The notes beneath the pieces were generated by a model that had not been told where the DNA came from, made no database searches, and saw nothing but the letters and a program-made list of their open reading frames with translations. The position numbers and the translations under genes were made by a program. A stretch of DNA of 64,000 nucleotides. Origin: Bacteroidia bacterium. Its GTDB lineage: Bacteria > Bacteroidota > Bacteroidia > J057 > JADKCL01. Position 1 is the first letter of the stretch. Every line of letters starts with the position of its first letter. This document shows positions 17,113-26,900 of this stretch, piece by piece. The stretch covers positions 1 through 64,000 of the forward strand of contig JACJYV010000005.1 of assembly GCA_020635905.1 (NCBI GenBank), written 5' to 3'.

Positions 17113-17610
17113 ATGAATCGCAAGGAATACAACCAAGCCGTAAAATCCCACTCCAACGGGATTTACCGCTACGCGGTGAAATTTCTGGGTGACGAGGTAA
17201 CGGCCCAGGATGTAGTGCAGGATTGCTTTGAAAAATTGTGGAATAACCTGGCCAAGGTGGATGGCGCACGGGTTAAAGCCTGGCTTTTTCAGACTGCGCA
17301 TAATGCCATGGTCAATACCGTCAGGCGGGAGGCCCGCATGGAACCTATGGGACCGCACCATGGAAAGGGGAATTACCAGGCAAATTTTTCTTTTGAGTGG
17401 TCTGATCTGCTGGAAGACGGCCTGAAAGCCCTGCCACCCCTGCAAAAATCCATTTTGCTGTTGCGTGACCTCGAGGGTTATCCGTACCAGGAAATTGGTC
17501 AGATTCTTGGGTTGAATGAGTCGCAGGTCAAAGTTTATTTATTCAGAGCCCGAAAAACCCTGAAGGAAAAGCTTCAATCAATGATCCCGAAAAATGAAAT
17601 CTGTCAATAA
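17113..17610 (+). CDS. RNA polymerase ECF-type sigma factor
   Basis: 165 residues from the ATG at 17113 (a longer frame from 17062 adds unlikely sequence). Region 2 is present (IYRYAVKFLGDEVTAQDVVQD, CFEKLW, then WLFQTAHNAMVN) and region 4 (ALPPLQKSILLLRDLEGYPY, QEIGQILGLNESQVKVYLFRARKTL). It directs RNA polymerase to a small regulon. The gene overlaps the next by 17 bases; that product has one membrane helix and a typical anti-sigma zinc-finger-less layout, so the pair is a probable sigma/anti-sigma unit. Confidence 0.9.
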   Translation: MNRKEYNQAVKSHSNGIYRYAVKFLGDEVTAQDVVQDCFEKLWNNLAKVDGARVKAWLFQTAHNAMVNTVRREARMEPMGPHHGKGNYQANFSFEWSDLLEDGLKALPPLQKSILLLRDLEGYPYQEIGQILGLNESQVKVYLFRARKTLKEKLQSMIPKNEICQ

Positions 17611-18277
17611 AGCAAATCTGGACGAGTGGATCTTCGAGTACCTCGAAGGCAATCTGGACGGGACCGACCGGACCACCCTCGATGCCTATCTGCGGGCCCA
17701 TCCCGAAGCGGGGGCCGAATTTGAGGCCTGGAAAGGCTCCTATCTGAAACCGCAGCCCGTGGCTTTGCCCGCGGGTATTTCCCTGCAAAAGGCAGTTTTG
17801 CCGGGCTGGGCCATGGGGCTTTCAGGAATCGTTCTTTTAACCTGCCTGGGATTATTATTGAATTCCCAGCTAAGTAATTCAAGCGTAGCTAAAGACTTGA
17901 AATCGAATCAGGGGTTGGTGGGAATGGCTTCAAATGCATTTTATTTGCCTGAAAACCAGGAATCTGAGAAACTTCAAATTCCCCAAAAACCCATAGCGCA
18001 TTACTTCTCCCCTGCTCAGGAAACATTTGCCCCGATAATTACCCCCCCAACTGAACCCATTGTGAATGAGGAACTGGATTCAATGGGGTTGACTGATAAA
18101 ATCGTGATAGAGGAAGCAGCAGGATTAAAAATTCATGTTAGCGAATCCAACTTCCCTTCTCTGCCACCTCGCAACCTAATTTCCAGCCTGGATCCGGCTA
18201 AAACTTCAAATGAAGGCAGAAAAAACCGCCACAAAAATGTTGCGTGCAGGGCACAAATGGCGGGGGATCCTTTTTAA
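17594..18277 (+). CDS. Putative anti-sigma factor, single-pass membrane protein
   Basis: 227 residues. The cytoplasmic N-terminus starts with LDEWIFEYLEGNLDGTDRTTLDAYL, the pattern found at the start of many Bacteroidota anti-sigma factors, followed by one membrane helix near residues 73-92 (WAMGLSGIVLLTCLGLLL) and a low-complexity periplasmic part. Start overlaps the sigma gene by 17 bp. It is followed 24 bp later by the PorP/SprF gene, so the three may form one transcript. Role assigned from context and layout. Confidence 0.7.
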   Translation: MKSVNKANLDEWIFEYLEGNLDGTDRTTLDAYLRAHPEAGAEFEAWKGSYLKPQPVALPAGISLQKAVLPGWAMGLSGIVLLTCLGLLLNSQLSNSSVAKDLKSNQGLVGMASNAFYLPENQESEKLQIPQKPIAHYFSPAQETFAPIITPPTEPIVNEELDSMGLTDKIVIEEAAGLKIHVSESNFPSLPPRNLISSLDPAKTSNEGRKNRHKNVACRAQMAGDPF

Positions 18278-18301
18278 TTACCTCACTGACCACGAATAAA
18301 G

Positions 18302-19195
18302 ATGGAAAAGAATCTCTACTTCCTGCTTTTTGTTGCCTTGACGGTTGGGTTCCCAACCTTGGGCAACGCTCAGGCTGACCTGGTTTTTGCTCAACCTACT
18401 CTTGCGCCCCTCTATTACAATCCTGCTTTCGCAGGCTCGCTTGAAGAAGGACGAATTTCTGCAACTTATCAGAACCAATTGGTCGGGATTCCGGGCACCC
18501 CCAAATCATTTCTCTTTGCCTGGGATCAAAACTTCCAAAAACTCAGGGGAGGAATTGGGGTAATGGCTTTTTACAGTTCAAAATGGGGGCAAAACAGGGG
18601 AGAATTGGCGGCTTCCTGGGCTCCAAAATTAAAATTTGGAGGAAAATGGACTTTTTCTCCTTCTCTTGCAGCCAGGGTTGCTGCCCATCAAACCTACTAT
18701 GTCACCCAATCAACTGGGTGGCAACTCGCCCCGGACCTCCAGGCTGGATTCCTGCTGAATAATGGAAGCTTTTTTGCAGGAATGGCGGCCAACCACCTCC
18801 TGAACCCCAAATTTATTCCTCCTCCACCCTTTTCCGATCAGGTTGTCAGGTTTCCCAAAACTTATAATCTGCTTTCGGGCTACACTTTCAAAAGAGGGGA
18901 AAATGCTAATTGGTCCTGGTCCCTTATTGAATTGTTGCTGTTAGAAGCGCAGGAATTGCCCTTATCCCAGCTTACAGCAAGCGTCAAATACCGCATTTGG
19001 ATTTGGGGAGTTGGGGTACAAAATTCATTGCAAATCAGATACCCCAGATTCAATGCATTCAATTTCATGGCTGCCTGGAAGGGCCGAACGATGCGCATTA
19101 ACTACACCTATTCCTATAATACCACGAAACTGTCTGCCTTCACAAGTGGCAGCCATGAAATTTCCTTTATCTATTACTTAGCCCCAACTCTTTGA
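18302..19195 (+). CDS. PorP/SprF family type IX secretion-associated membrane protein
   Basis: 297 residues with a signal peptide and the family opening: QADLVFAQPTLAPLYYNPAFAGSLEEGRISATYQNQ, which matches the PorP/SprF pattern (N-P-A-x-A-G near residue 45), and barrel strands to a terminal ISFIYYLAP. Members sit in the outer membrane and partner with specific T9SS cargo such as SprB-like adhesins, or take part in PorP-PorE anchoring. No large adhesin gene lies next to it; the nearest, the HYR-repeat protein, is about 4.7 kb away. Confidence 0.85.
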   Translation: MEKNLYFLLFVALTVGFPTLGNAQADLVFAQPTLAPLYYNPAFAGSLEEGRISATYQNQLVGIPGTPKSFLFAWDQNFQKLRGGIGVMAFYSSKWGQNRGELAASWAPKLKFGGKWTFSPSLAARVAAHQTYYVTQSTGWQLAPDLQAGFLLNNGSFFAGMAANHLLNPKFIPPPPFSDQVVRFPKTYNLLSGYTFKRGENANWSWSLIELLLLEAQELPLSQLTASVKYRIWIWGVGVQNSLQIRYPRFNAFNFMAAWKGRTMRINYTYSYNTTKLSAFTSGSHEISFIYYLAPTL

Positions 19196-19210
19196 GGAGC
19201 GTTTTTTGGA

Positions 19211-19525
19211 TCAAACTCTGGCCTTGGCCTCACGCATGGCGTGATCCATTTTGTGCCATGGACCGCCATTGTGGGCATCCAGCCCGGCAGATTTCAGCAT
19301 GGAACTGGCGGAGCCGCTGCGCATACCCGAAGCACAGCAGGTGATGATGGGTTTCTCATATTTCTTGATTTTGGCCAGTTTGTTGCCCAGCTCATTGAGG
19401 GGAATGTTTACGGAGCCTTTGGCATGTCCCTGCTTGTACTCGCCGGGGGTGCGCACATCAATTACGACCGCACCTTCGCGGATCATTTGCACAAAATCAG
19501 GTTTTTTACGGAACAGACTGAACAT
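19211..19525 (-). CDS. Rhodanese-like domain protein
   Basis: 104 residues from the ATG ending at 19525. Full single rhodanese domain: AVVIDVRTPGEYKQGHAKGS, VNIPLNEL, and the active-site loop ITCCASGMRSGSAS with the nucleophilic cysteine. Transfers sulfur from a persulfide carrier, or buffers sulfane sulfur. No signal peptide on this start. Convergent with the PorP/SprF gene, 15 bp away. Confidence 0.9.
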   Translation of the reverse strand: MFSLFRKKPDFVQMIREGAVVIDVRTPGEYKQGHAKGSVNIPLNELGNKLAKIKKYEKPIITCCASGMRSGSASSMLKSAGLDAHNGGPWHKMDHAMREAKARV

Positions 19526-19727
19526 AATTTCTTGGTTTAATTTCTGGGAATCTCTAAAAACAAAGAAGATCAAGGCGGACGCAGTTGAAGAAAGCGGAGT
19601 TTACTGAGGTAAATGAGCATTTCTGAAACAAGTCCAACGCAGAGATTCAAAGTTTTTATAGATTCTCTGCCACAAGATTACGTCGGGATTTCCGAATGGA
19701 TAGTGACTTTTGTTACGAAGGGAGATA

Positions 19728-19803
19728 GTTGTAAGTTCTGAGTTGTTAGTTCTGGGGTGAGACTCTCAACTTAGAACTTAGAACTTACAACGCTCAACTA
19801 AAA
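19728..19803. repeat. Imperfect inverted word repeat (AACTTAGAACTT family)
   Basis: TTGTAAGTTCTGAGTTG near 19729-19745 pairs, imperfectly, with CAACTTAGAACTTAGAACTTACAA at about 19768-19791. The words AACTTAGAAC repeat in tandem on the right side. Lies in the gap between the rhodanese and lipoprotein genes; the part 19526-19727 shows nothing else I recognise. Confidence 0.6.
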
Positions 19804-19808
19804 ACCAC

Positions 19809-20645
19809 TCACTTCCTCAAAAAGATCCCGTCCACGTAGGCGTTGTGGCCGAAGCCGCAATCGTTTTTGCCTTCCATGTATTGCACGGCGACAAAACCTT
19901 TGTAAAAACGGATGTCAAAGGCGCAATCGCCGAAATCTGTATTGCGGTAGGAAAGGGTGTTGCCCATGAGGACACCTTCTCCCTCTTCGATGGAGGCGAT
20001 GTTGTAGGCGGGGGGGCCGGTCACGCAGGAGATTTCGTAGGTGAGGTTGCCTTCGTCGAAGGAGATGACGGTGAAGGAGCCGGAGGCGCCTTCGTCGCCA
20101 TACTGGTAATAGTAATCACCTTTGAAGTTGTTGGTGCTGAGGTCTTCAGCGGCGGCGCCGCTGCCAGAGCCTTCCAGGGTAATGGTCATGGACTTGCGGG
20201 ACGCGGGGAAAAAGCAATCGCCCGAAGCGGTGTTTCCGTCGAAGGAAAGGTTCCAGATGCCGGTCACATTGCCTGATTTTTCGAACTCCATGATGCGGTA
20301 GTAATTTTCGCCTGATTCCTGCCCGATGAGTTTGATGGGGGTACCCACTTTGTCGTAAACCAGGGTGCCATAGGCGATCTCATCCTGCATCTGCAATTCG
20401 AGGGTGACGGGAATTCTGCCGTCGAGTTTGCCTTTGTATTGGGTGCAGGCATTGCCTGCGGGCTGAGAGGATTGATTTTCAACGGGTTGGGTATTGGTCA
20501 CGGCCATCGCTTTGGCTACATCCTTCACGGAGTCGCCGGCCTGGGAAAGGGCAGGCGTGCTGTTTCCGCTGCCGCAGGCAGCGAGGGTGAAAGCAAGGCT
20601 GGTGCAAAGCACCAGGAGGGCTAAGGGCAGGCGGATTTTTTTCAT
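19809..20645 (-). CDS. Putative lipoprotein, 278 aa
   Basis: Starts at the ATG ending at 20645; the frame extends upstream but that extension is GC-rich intergenic repeat DNA. Lipoprotein signal peptide with lipobox L-A-A-C (LVLCTSLAFTLAACGSG). The body has two related beta-rich blocks (YKGKLDGRIPVTLELQMQ..., FKGDYYYQYGDEGASGSFT...). I recognise no enzyme motif. Probably anchored to the inner or outer membrane, facing the periplasm. Function unknown. Confidence 0.7.
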   Translation of the reverse strand: MKKIRLPLALLVLCTSLAFTLAACGSGNSTPALSQAGDSVKDVAKAMAVTNTQPVENQSSQPAGNACTQYKGKLDGRIPVTLELQMQDEIAYGTLVYDKVGTPIKLIGQESGENYYRIMEFEKSGNVTGIWNLSFDGNTASGDCFFPASRKSMTITLEGSGSGAAAEDLSTNNFKGDYYYQYGDEGASGSFTVISFDEGNLTYEISCVTGPPAYNIASIEEGEGVLMGNTLSYRNTDFGDCAFDIRFYKGFVAVQYMEGKNDCGFGHNAYVDGIFLRK

Positions 20646-20721
20646 GGATACCTGTTTGGGTAATGGTGGCACAAAGATAGGGGTTTTTGGATTGCAGAGG
20701 GGTGGCCTTTTCGAGTAATCT

Positions 20722-20910
20722 GGCCGCAGGCCTGCTCTTTGCGGGGTGCGGGGCCTCGGCTGGGTGGGGCCCGGGCGGGCAGCCTTGCTGGTGGCTGCCT
20801 GGCCGGGGAAGGGTGGCCCTGCCCACCCGCCGACAGGCGAAGAAGGTGGGCAGGGTGCAGAGCCAGCCCAGACCCACACCCCGCCTGGCTTGATTGAAGG
20901 GCCGCAGGCC
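20722..20910. repeat. GC-rich palindromic (REP-like) intergenic element
   Basis: Bounded by the direct repeat GGCCGCAGGCC at 20722-20732 and 20900-20910. Inside is an 11-bp perfect-arm hairpin CCCTGCCCACC...GGTGGGCAGGG (about 20818-20855) with a nested CGCC-gaca-GGCG, and a second hairpin GGCAGCC/GGCTGCC (about 20779-20799). A similar structure occurs at 56909-56939. It is much more GC-rich than the flanking genes. Confidence 0.65.
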
Positions 20911-20987
20911 CTGAATGCATTCATTAATGGTTTTTCTTCAGATATTTTCTTACTTTCCCTTTACATTCACCCTTAATTATCCACTCT

Positions 20988-21542
20988 ATGAAACCTGACT
21001 TTCTCAACCGTTCCAGCTTTTTGGCTTTGCTGATGCTGGTTTTGCTGGCTTTTTCGGGCTGCGATCCCGACGCTACCTATACTTCTGTTTACATCGTGCG
21101 CCATGCCGAAGTGGTTTACACTCCTGGAAATGACAATCCCTCACTTACGCCTCAGGGGGCCATTCGGGCGCAGGATCTGAAGGACAAAATGAACGGGATT
21201 AACCTCTCGGCCATCTATGTGACAGAAAAAATCCGCACCCAGGAAACGGCGGCGCCTACTTCAACAGCTTCGGGCGTGGCTGTCACCCAGATCAATGACG
21301 GTGATAACCAGGCCCTGGTGGACGATGTGCTGAATAACCACGCCGGCACCACGGTGCTGATCGTGAATCACAGCCATAATATCAAAGATATTATCGACAG
21401 ATTTCATTGTGCCGAGCCCTTTGCAGGTCCGTATCCAGGAGATGATTTTGATAAATTGTTTTTGCTGATCCATACCCGCAAGGAAGGCGCGGAGGACAAA
21501 TGCGGCAATCTGGAAACGACTTATGGGGCGGTAAGTCCTTAA
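20988..21542 (+). CDS. Exported histidine-phosphatase family protein (phosphoglycerate mutase-like)
   Basis: 184 residues with a lipoprotein-type signal peptide (LLMLVLLAFSGC). Family motif with the phospho-accepting histidine: VYIVRHAEVVY; a second motif VLIVNHSHNIKDII provides the other active-site histidine. The central segment SAIYVTEKIRTQETAAPT is the usual 'tr-R-T' helix. Hydrolyses a phosphomonoester outside the cytoplasm; the natural substrate is unknown. Monocistronic. Confidence 0.85.
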   Translation: MKPDFLNRSSFLALLMLVLLAFSGCDPDATYTSVYIVRHAEVVYTPGNDNPSLTPQGAIRAQDLKDKMNGINLSAIYVTEKIRTQETAAPTSTASGVAVTQINDGDNQALVDDVLNNHAGTTVLIVNHSHNIKDIIDRFHCAEPFAGPYPGDDFDKLFLLIHTRKEGAEDKCGNLETTYGAVSP

Positions 21543-21600
21543 CAGCTGTAAGCTGCGAGCTGCAAGAAAACTGACCGCTGATAGCTACCCGCTTTCAGCG
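21543..21600. repeat. AGCTGCGAGCTGCAAG word-repeat tract
   Basis: Tandem words AGCTGTAAGCTGCGAGCTGC, then CTGACCGCTGATAGCTACCC and CGCTTTCAGCG. The same vocabulary is seen at 16999-17058, 50312-50345 and 53374-53430. It lies between the phosphatase stop and the terminator of gldM. Confidence 0.6.
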
Positions 21601-21638
21601 AAAAAAAATCTCCCGATCCAGACGAGCCGGACCGGGAG
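21601..21638 (-). terminator. Intrinsic terminator of gldM
   Basis: Read on the minus strand: stem CTCCCGGTCC...GGATCGGGAG (nine pairs plus one G-U) followed by eight Ts, 80 bp after the gldM stop codon. Confidence 0.85.
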
Positions 21639-21717
21639 AATGGCCTAAAATAGTTAAACAAGGCGATTACCAGATTTATCCTGACCTCTGCATCCGGGTG
21701 CTGGAGGGCGGGAAGAC

Positions 21718-23406
21718 TTAGCTTCCCAGGTTAATTTTGATCATGCGCTCCACCAGCGGGATGGGCTCTTCCACTTCCTCGTTCTGGAAATTGACGCGGA
21801 AAACTTTGTCGATCTCGATGTAAACGCGGTCGCCGGGCGAAGACTGACGGATATCTCCTTCGTAGAGATTGACCTCGATCCCGTTCATGATATTCATGTT
21901 GGTGGTGTTGATGACAGTAATGGTTTTTGGTGGCAGCATTCCAGACTGGTACAAAAGCTTGACCGATTTGACCCGGTAGCGGGCGTCTTTGGGCAGGAAA
22001 GCCTTGAAGTCTTCGTCGGGGCGCACCCTGATTTTGACTTTTCCGCGTTTACTGATGGCCGAAATGCCGTTATAAGCCTGTCCGTTGGTGCCCAGAATTT
22101 CGATGGAAGGTTTGGGCGGCTTGATCACATTATACTTAATGTTGTCGATCTTGATACGTTGTCCGTTCGTGTTGGAAGCCACGGCAAGGTCGAAATGGCG
22201 GGCAGATGGCACAATGGTAATGTCCTTTTTGGAGCCAGCCACAGGGATAATCCGTCCGCCCGCAGAGCCGCCGAAATCGGGGTTGTAGTTTTCCTGCAGG
22301 GCGGGCACATCCACGGAAATCTCGTTACCGCAGTCTTTGTAAAGCACCTGCACTGCACGGGAACGGATCACAACTTCGGGCTTGCGCACGGTGAATTTGC
22401 CCTCGATAGGGAGATCTTCGAATTTGCCGTTGCGCAGAGGCACCTTGATCATGGCTCTCCAGGTCTGGATTCCGTCAGATTTTCCCTCGGCGATAGAGGA
22501 GGCAGACGCAGGAATTTTGATGGTGGCCATGCTGGCATTTTCCTTGTCCACCGTGATGCCATTGCCGATGAATTCGGGAGTCAGGTTGGCTGATGCCAGA
22601 GTGGGGAAGATTTTGGCCTCAAAATAGGTTCCTGCGGGCACAATTTCAGAAACGGGTGCAGCAAAGCCAATCAGTCTGTTGATGTTGATGGGTGGCTGGA
22701 GTTCCTGTACCATTTGGTCGAGCAGGCGGGATTCGGTCTGGCGAATGTCCATTTTGAATTTTTCGAGCATGGCCAGATCGGCAATGATGGGTTTGTCGTG
22801 GAAGGTGCGGTATTCCCAGGATTTTCCGGCGGATTCGGCTTCTGAAGGGCCATTTCCGTTGAGTTCGGTGATGTTGGGAAAATGCGGCGCATTTTCTGAG
22901 GAGTCGTACTGGGCGACAAATTCATTGGCCCAGCGGACGTAATTTTCAAGTTTGGTGCGAAGATTCTGTGCTTCTCCATTGCCTTTTCCGTCGTTGGCAA
23001 GGTCGTCCACGCCCATCCAGAAGCGATAATTTTTATCGCGTTCATCCTTCTGGACGAGTTCTTTTTTTTCCTCGTCCCATTTGCCGAGTTCCTTCAACTG
23101 GCCGGTCAGTTCTTCGATGTAGGTAACCATCTCGTTGGCGGAGGAGGTGATTTCGTTGGTGCGGGCGAGCATGGGTTCGTGGCTGTGGTCGTCGCCTTCA
23201 ATTTCTTTTTGAATGTGATCGCGGATACGTTGGGCTGCATCTGCATTGGCAGTGGAGAAGTTTCCTGCGGAAACTTCGAGGGAACTGCGGAGGCTTTCAA
23301 AAGCCTCGAGGATCTCTGCGCTCACATTGAGCGCGAGCAGGGCGGTCAACACGAGGTACATCATGTTGATCATTTTTTGACGTGGAGAAAGGTTACCGGA
23401 AGCCAT
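21718..23406 (-). CDS. gldM: Gliding-motility / type IX secretion motor protein GldM
   Basis: 562 residues. The N-terminus (LSPRQKMINMMYLVLTALLA, LNVSAEILEAFESL) is the characteristic GldM/PorM opening: a single inner-membrane helix that pairs with GldL to form the proton-driven rotary motor. The rest is the elongated periplasmic multi-domain rod that contacts GldK/GldN. Slightly longer than the usual length of about 510-530. In most relatives gldK-L-M-N are contiguous; here the neighbours on both sides are unrelated and in other orientations, so gldM is solitary. Confidence 0.9.
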   Translation of the reverse strand: MASGNLSPRQKMINMMYLVLTALLALNVSAEILEAFESLRSSLEVSAGNFSTANADAAQRIRDHIQKEIEGDDHSHEPMLARTNEITSSANEMVTYIEELTGQLKELGKWDEEKKELVQKDERDKNYRFWMGVDDLANDGKGNGEAQNLRTKLENYVRWANEFVAQYDSSENAPHFPNITELNGNGPSEAESAGKSWEYRTFHDKPIIADLAMLEKFKMDIRQTESRLLDQMVQELQPPININRLIGFAAPVSEIVPAGTYFEAKIFPTLASANLTPEFIGNGITVDKENASMATIKIPASASSIAEGKSDGIQTWRAMIKVPLRNGKFEDLPIEGKFTVRKPEVVIRSRAVQVLYKDCGNEISVDVPALQENYNPDFGGSAGGRIIPVAGSKKDITIVPSARHFDLAVASNTNGQRIKIDNIKYNVIKPPKPSIEILGTNGQAYNGISAISKRGKVKIRVRPDEDFKAFLPKDARYRVKSVKLLYQSGMLPPKTITVINTTNMNIMNGIEVNLYEGDIRQSSPGDRVYIEIDKVFRVNFQNEEVEEPIPLVERMIKINLGS

Positions 23407-23938
23407 AATGTTCTTTTTTAAGGTGGATATTCGAAAAAAACAGGCATGCAGATCCTCAGTCCGGAAATCTGAAAGAAACCGGTTACTGAATGGCCAACAT
23501 GTAATCTGGTAAAAAGACTGCGCGCTGATCAGGCGTTCATGTCCTCATAACGAAGGGGAAGGAAAGGGTTACAGGGAAAAATAAAAAAAATATCCGGGGA
23601 GTCATTTTCAGATAAATTGAAATAAAACCTTACCCTTTTTTTAAAAAAATATCAACTAATTTATCTGGATAACTATTACTTATATACCAAACCCTTCCTT
23701 CAGTTCGCAAGTTGCTGAAAAACAGCTGATTATCTTTAAAATTTCATCCGTGCAAATATTTACTCAGTGTTATTTCTTTCACTTAAGGATATTCAGGAGT
23801 GATGTTTTTAGATTTTTTTTGCATATTTGGAGTAGTTATTATTTCGAAATCAGACACTTTCAACAGCCATATTTAATTCAAATTTCTATGAGAACCTTTG
23901 CTTTTGGTTATCTTTTTGTACCTACTAATAGCTAAATT
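23407..23938. other. Divergent control region of gldM and the giant surface protein gene
   Basis: 532 bp without a gene, AT-rich in the right half. Presumably contains both promoters. TATCTTTTTG at about 23908-23917 is a possible -7 element for the large gene, with no convincing -33 partner. Confidence 0.5.
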
Positions 23939-26900
23939 ATGAGAAAGTTAAACTCAAATTCCGATAGATGTCGGCCTGAGGCAAACCCCGGGACATCGCG
24001 ATCGACAGCTTCCACACCCGGCTTTTTCAAAAAGCTGGGCTTACTTGCGTTGCTTATCCTTATGGGAAGCAGCAATCTGTTCGCCAGCCACTTTGCAGGC
24101 GGCGAATTATCCTACCAGCATCAGACCGGGAATACCTGGCAAGTCACCCTGAAGTATTACCGGGATTGTGCGGGGATCGAATTTAGTCAGACTGAGTTCA
24201 TCAGCATCCTCCCCTCTGTTGGTTCAGTTGGGCTTCCCCTGTTCAAAAGAACGGACATCACTCCTCTTTGTCCCGGCCAAACCTCCAACTGCGCTCCTTC
24301 GTTCGCAGGATCGGGATTGGAAGAGTGGATTTTCAGGGGCAATGTGACTCTGAATCCCCTTCCAAGTGGAAATTACACCATTTCTGCTTCAAGTGGAGCC
24401 CGCAACAGTGCCCTGACCAACATTGTGCCCAGCAACTGGTACATTGACGCTGAGCTGAAAAGTCACCCTTCAGTTTCTCCCCCGAACAACTCACCTGTTT
24501 TCCAGAACGTACCTTTTGCCAAGGTATGCGTGGGATCTCTGGTGCAGATTTCCCCCAATGCTTCTGATCCGGACGGAGACGCCCTGAGCTATGCGCTGGT
24601 GGCCTGTTCTCTTTCCTCCGCCAGCACGGTTTCTTATAATGCCGGCTTCGGTCCTTTCAACCCGTTTACCACCTCCAGCGGGGTGAACATCAATTCCCAG
24701 ACCGGGGTGGTTTCATTTACGCCCACCACAACCCAGGTTGGGGTGGTTTGTATTGAAGTTACTGAGACCCGCAATATCGGCGGTACTCCCACCGTGGTGG
24801 GTAAAGTGGTGCGCGATATTCAGGTACAGGTGGTAGCCTGTAATAATACCCCACCGGTGGTGACCACCGGTGGAACCGTTATCGTGCCTTCCTCCACCCC
24901 CAACGGAACCCAGTTCTGCCAGCCCTTTACGGCCTTTGATGCTGACGGTGACAACATCACCCTCTCCCTCACTGGTGGTCCGGCAGGAGCCTTCCTGAGC
25001 GGTGTTTCCTGCTCTGGTGGAACCTGTACCGGCAATGTTTGCTGGACCTATAATACAGCCAATCAGGGACAGACCTTTACAGTTTCCGTAAATGCCCTGG
25101 ATGATGCCTGCCCTGCTCCGGGTTCTGGCAACGGTACCTATAACGTGGTATTTGCTCCTCCCTGTAATGCAGTGGTTACCTGCTCTGGTACCAACGAAAC
25201 CGGATCCAACACCCATGACGGAACTGCTTCTGTTACCGGCAGCGGATTTGGCGCCAATGTAAGCTATGCCTGGACCGGCCCCAACGGATATTCATCCAAC
25301 AACCCCAACATTTCAGGACTGGCTCCCGGCACCTACACCGTGACCGTGACCGACATCAATTCCTGCGCGGCCACCTGTTCTTATACCGTACTGAACGGCT
25401 GCCCCAACCTGCAGCTGACCACCAGCCCGGTTAACGTAAGCTGCCATGGCCTCGGTGACGGCTCTATCGATCTGACTATCAGTCCTTCCGGAACTGGTGC
25501 AAACGTAAGCTGGACTGGTCCCAACGGATTTACCTCCAGCTCTGAAGACATCAGCAACCTCGGCCCCGGAACTTACTCCGTAACCGTAACCGTAGCTGGC
25601 TGTCCTTCTGCCAGCGCCTCAGTAACCATCACTGAGCCTCCTTTCGTTACTCCTACTGCGAATGACGATAACTTCACGGTCAACACCTGTGGTTCCTTTA
25701 CCTTCACAGCTGCCCAACTGCTGGCCAATGACAGCGACCCCCAGGGAGATCCCCTGAAAGTGGATGCTGTTGGTTCTGTAAGCAGCGGTACCCTGGTTGA
25801 TAATAATGACGGTACCTTTACCTACACTCCTGCTCCCGGTTCCACCAACGGATCCACGGTATGTTTCACCTACCTGATCAAAAAGGACGACGGCTACACA
25901 GCCTTCCCCGGAACGGGCCACTTCTACGAATTCGTTTCCTCTCCTGCTATTACCTGGACGGCTGCGAATGCTGATGCCAACACCCGTACCTATCAGGGAC
26001 TTCAGGGTTACCTGGCCACCATTACCTCTTCTCAGGAAAATGCTTTCGCAGCTGCGAAACTTCAGGGAATTGGCTGGATCGGCGCCAGCGACGCTGCCGT
26101 TGAAGGAACCTGGCAGTGGGTAACCGGTCCTGAAGCAGGCACCACCTTCTGGATTGGTGGACCTGGCGGATCTGCTGTAACTTACGCTAACTGGAACACA
26201 GGTGAGCCCAATAACTCCGGAAACGAAGATTATGGACACATGATCCTCAATCCCCAGATCGGTATTGTTGGTAGCTGGAATGACCTTCCCAACTTTGTAG
26301 GCTCTGGAGCTTATACTCCCCAGGGTTATGTGGTTGAATACGGTGGTCTCGAAAGCTGCACTCCTGTACTGACCGCCTCTGCCAACGTTTGTATCACCCT
26401 GATCGATCAGACTCCTCCGACCGCACTTTGCCAGAACGTTACAGTTAATCTGGACGCAGCCGGAAACGGTTCAATTACCGCAAACGATGTGAACGCTGGT
26501 TCTTACGACGATTGTGGTCTTGGTGCCATTAACGTTACCCCCAGCAGCTTCAATTGCTCCAACCTGGGCAATAACGGTGTTACCCTGACTGTAAACGACA
26601 TCAATGGCAATTCTGCTCAGTGTTCAGCTACGGTTACCGTGGTTGACAACATTGGCCCGGTTGCTTCCTGTAAAGACGTTACCGTGCAGCTGAATGCTTC
26701 AGGAAACGGTTCGATTACCGCTAATGATGTAAATAATGGTTCTTCTGACAATTGCAGCATTGCCAGCATCACTGCCTCACCTTTGGCCTTTGATTGCTCC
26801 AAACTGGGTCAGAATTCCGTTACCCTGACCGTGGTTGACGGATCTGGTGCTTCCAAATCCTGTACCGCAACTGCCACCGTGGTTGACAATCTTGCTCCCA

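Noticed and set aside
20646..20924. N-terminal extension of the lipoprotein gene that ends at 19809
   Set aside because: The extension runs through the GC-rich palindromic element and would bury the signal peptide; the ATG ending at 20645 is preferred.
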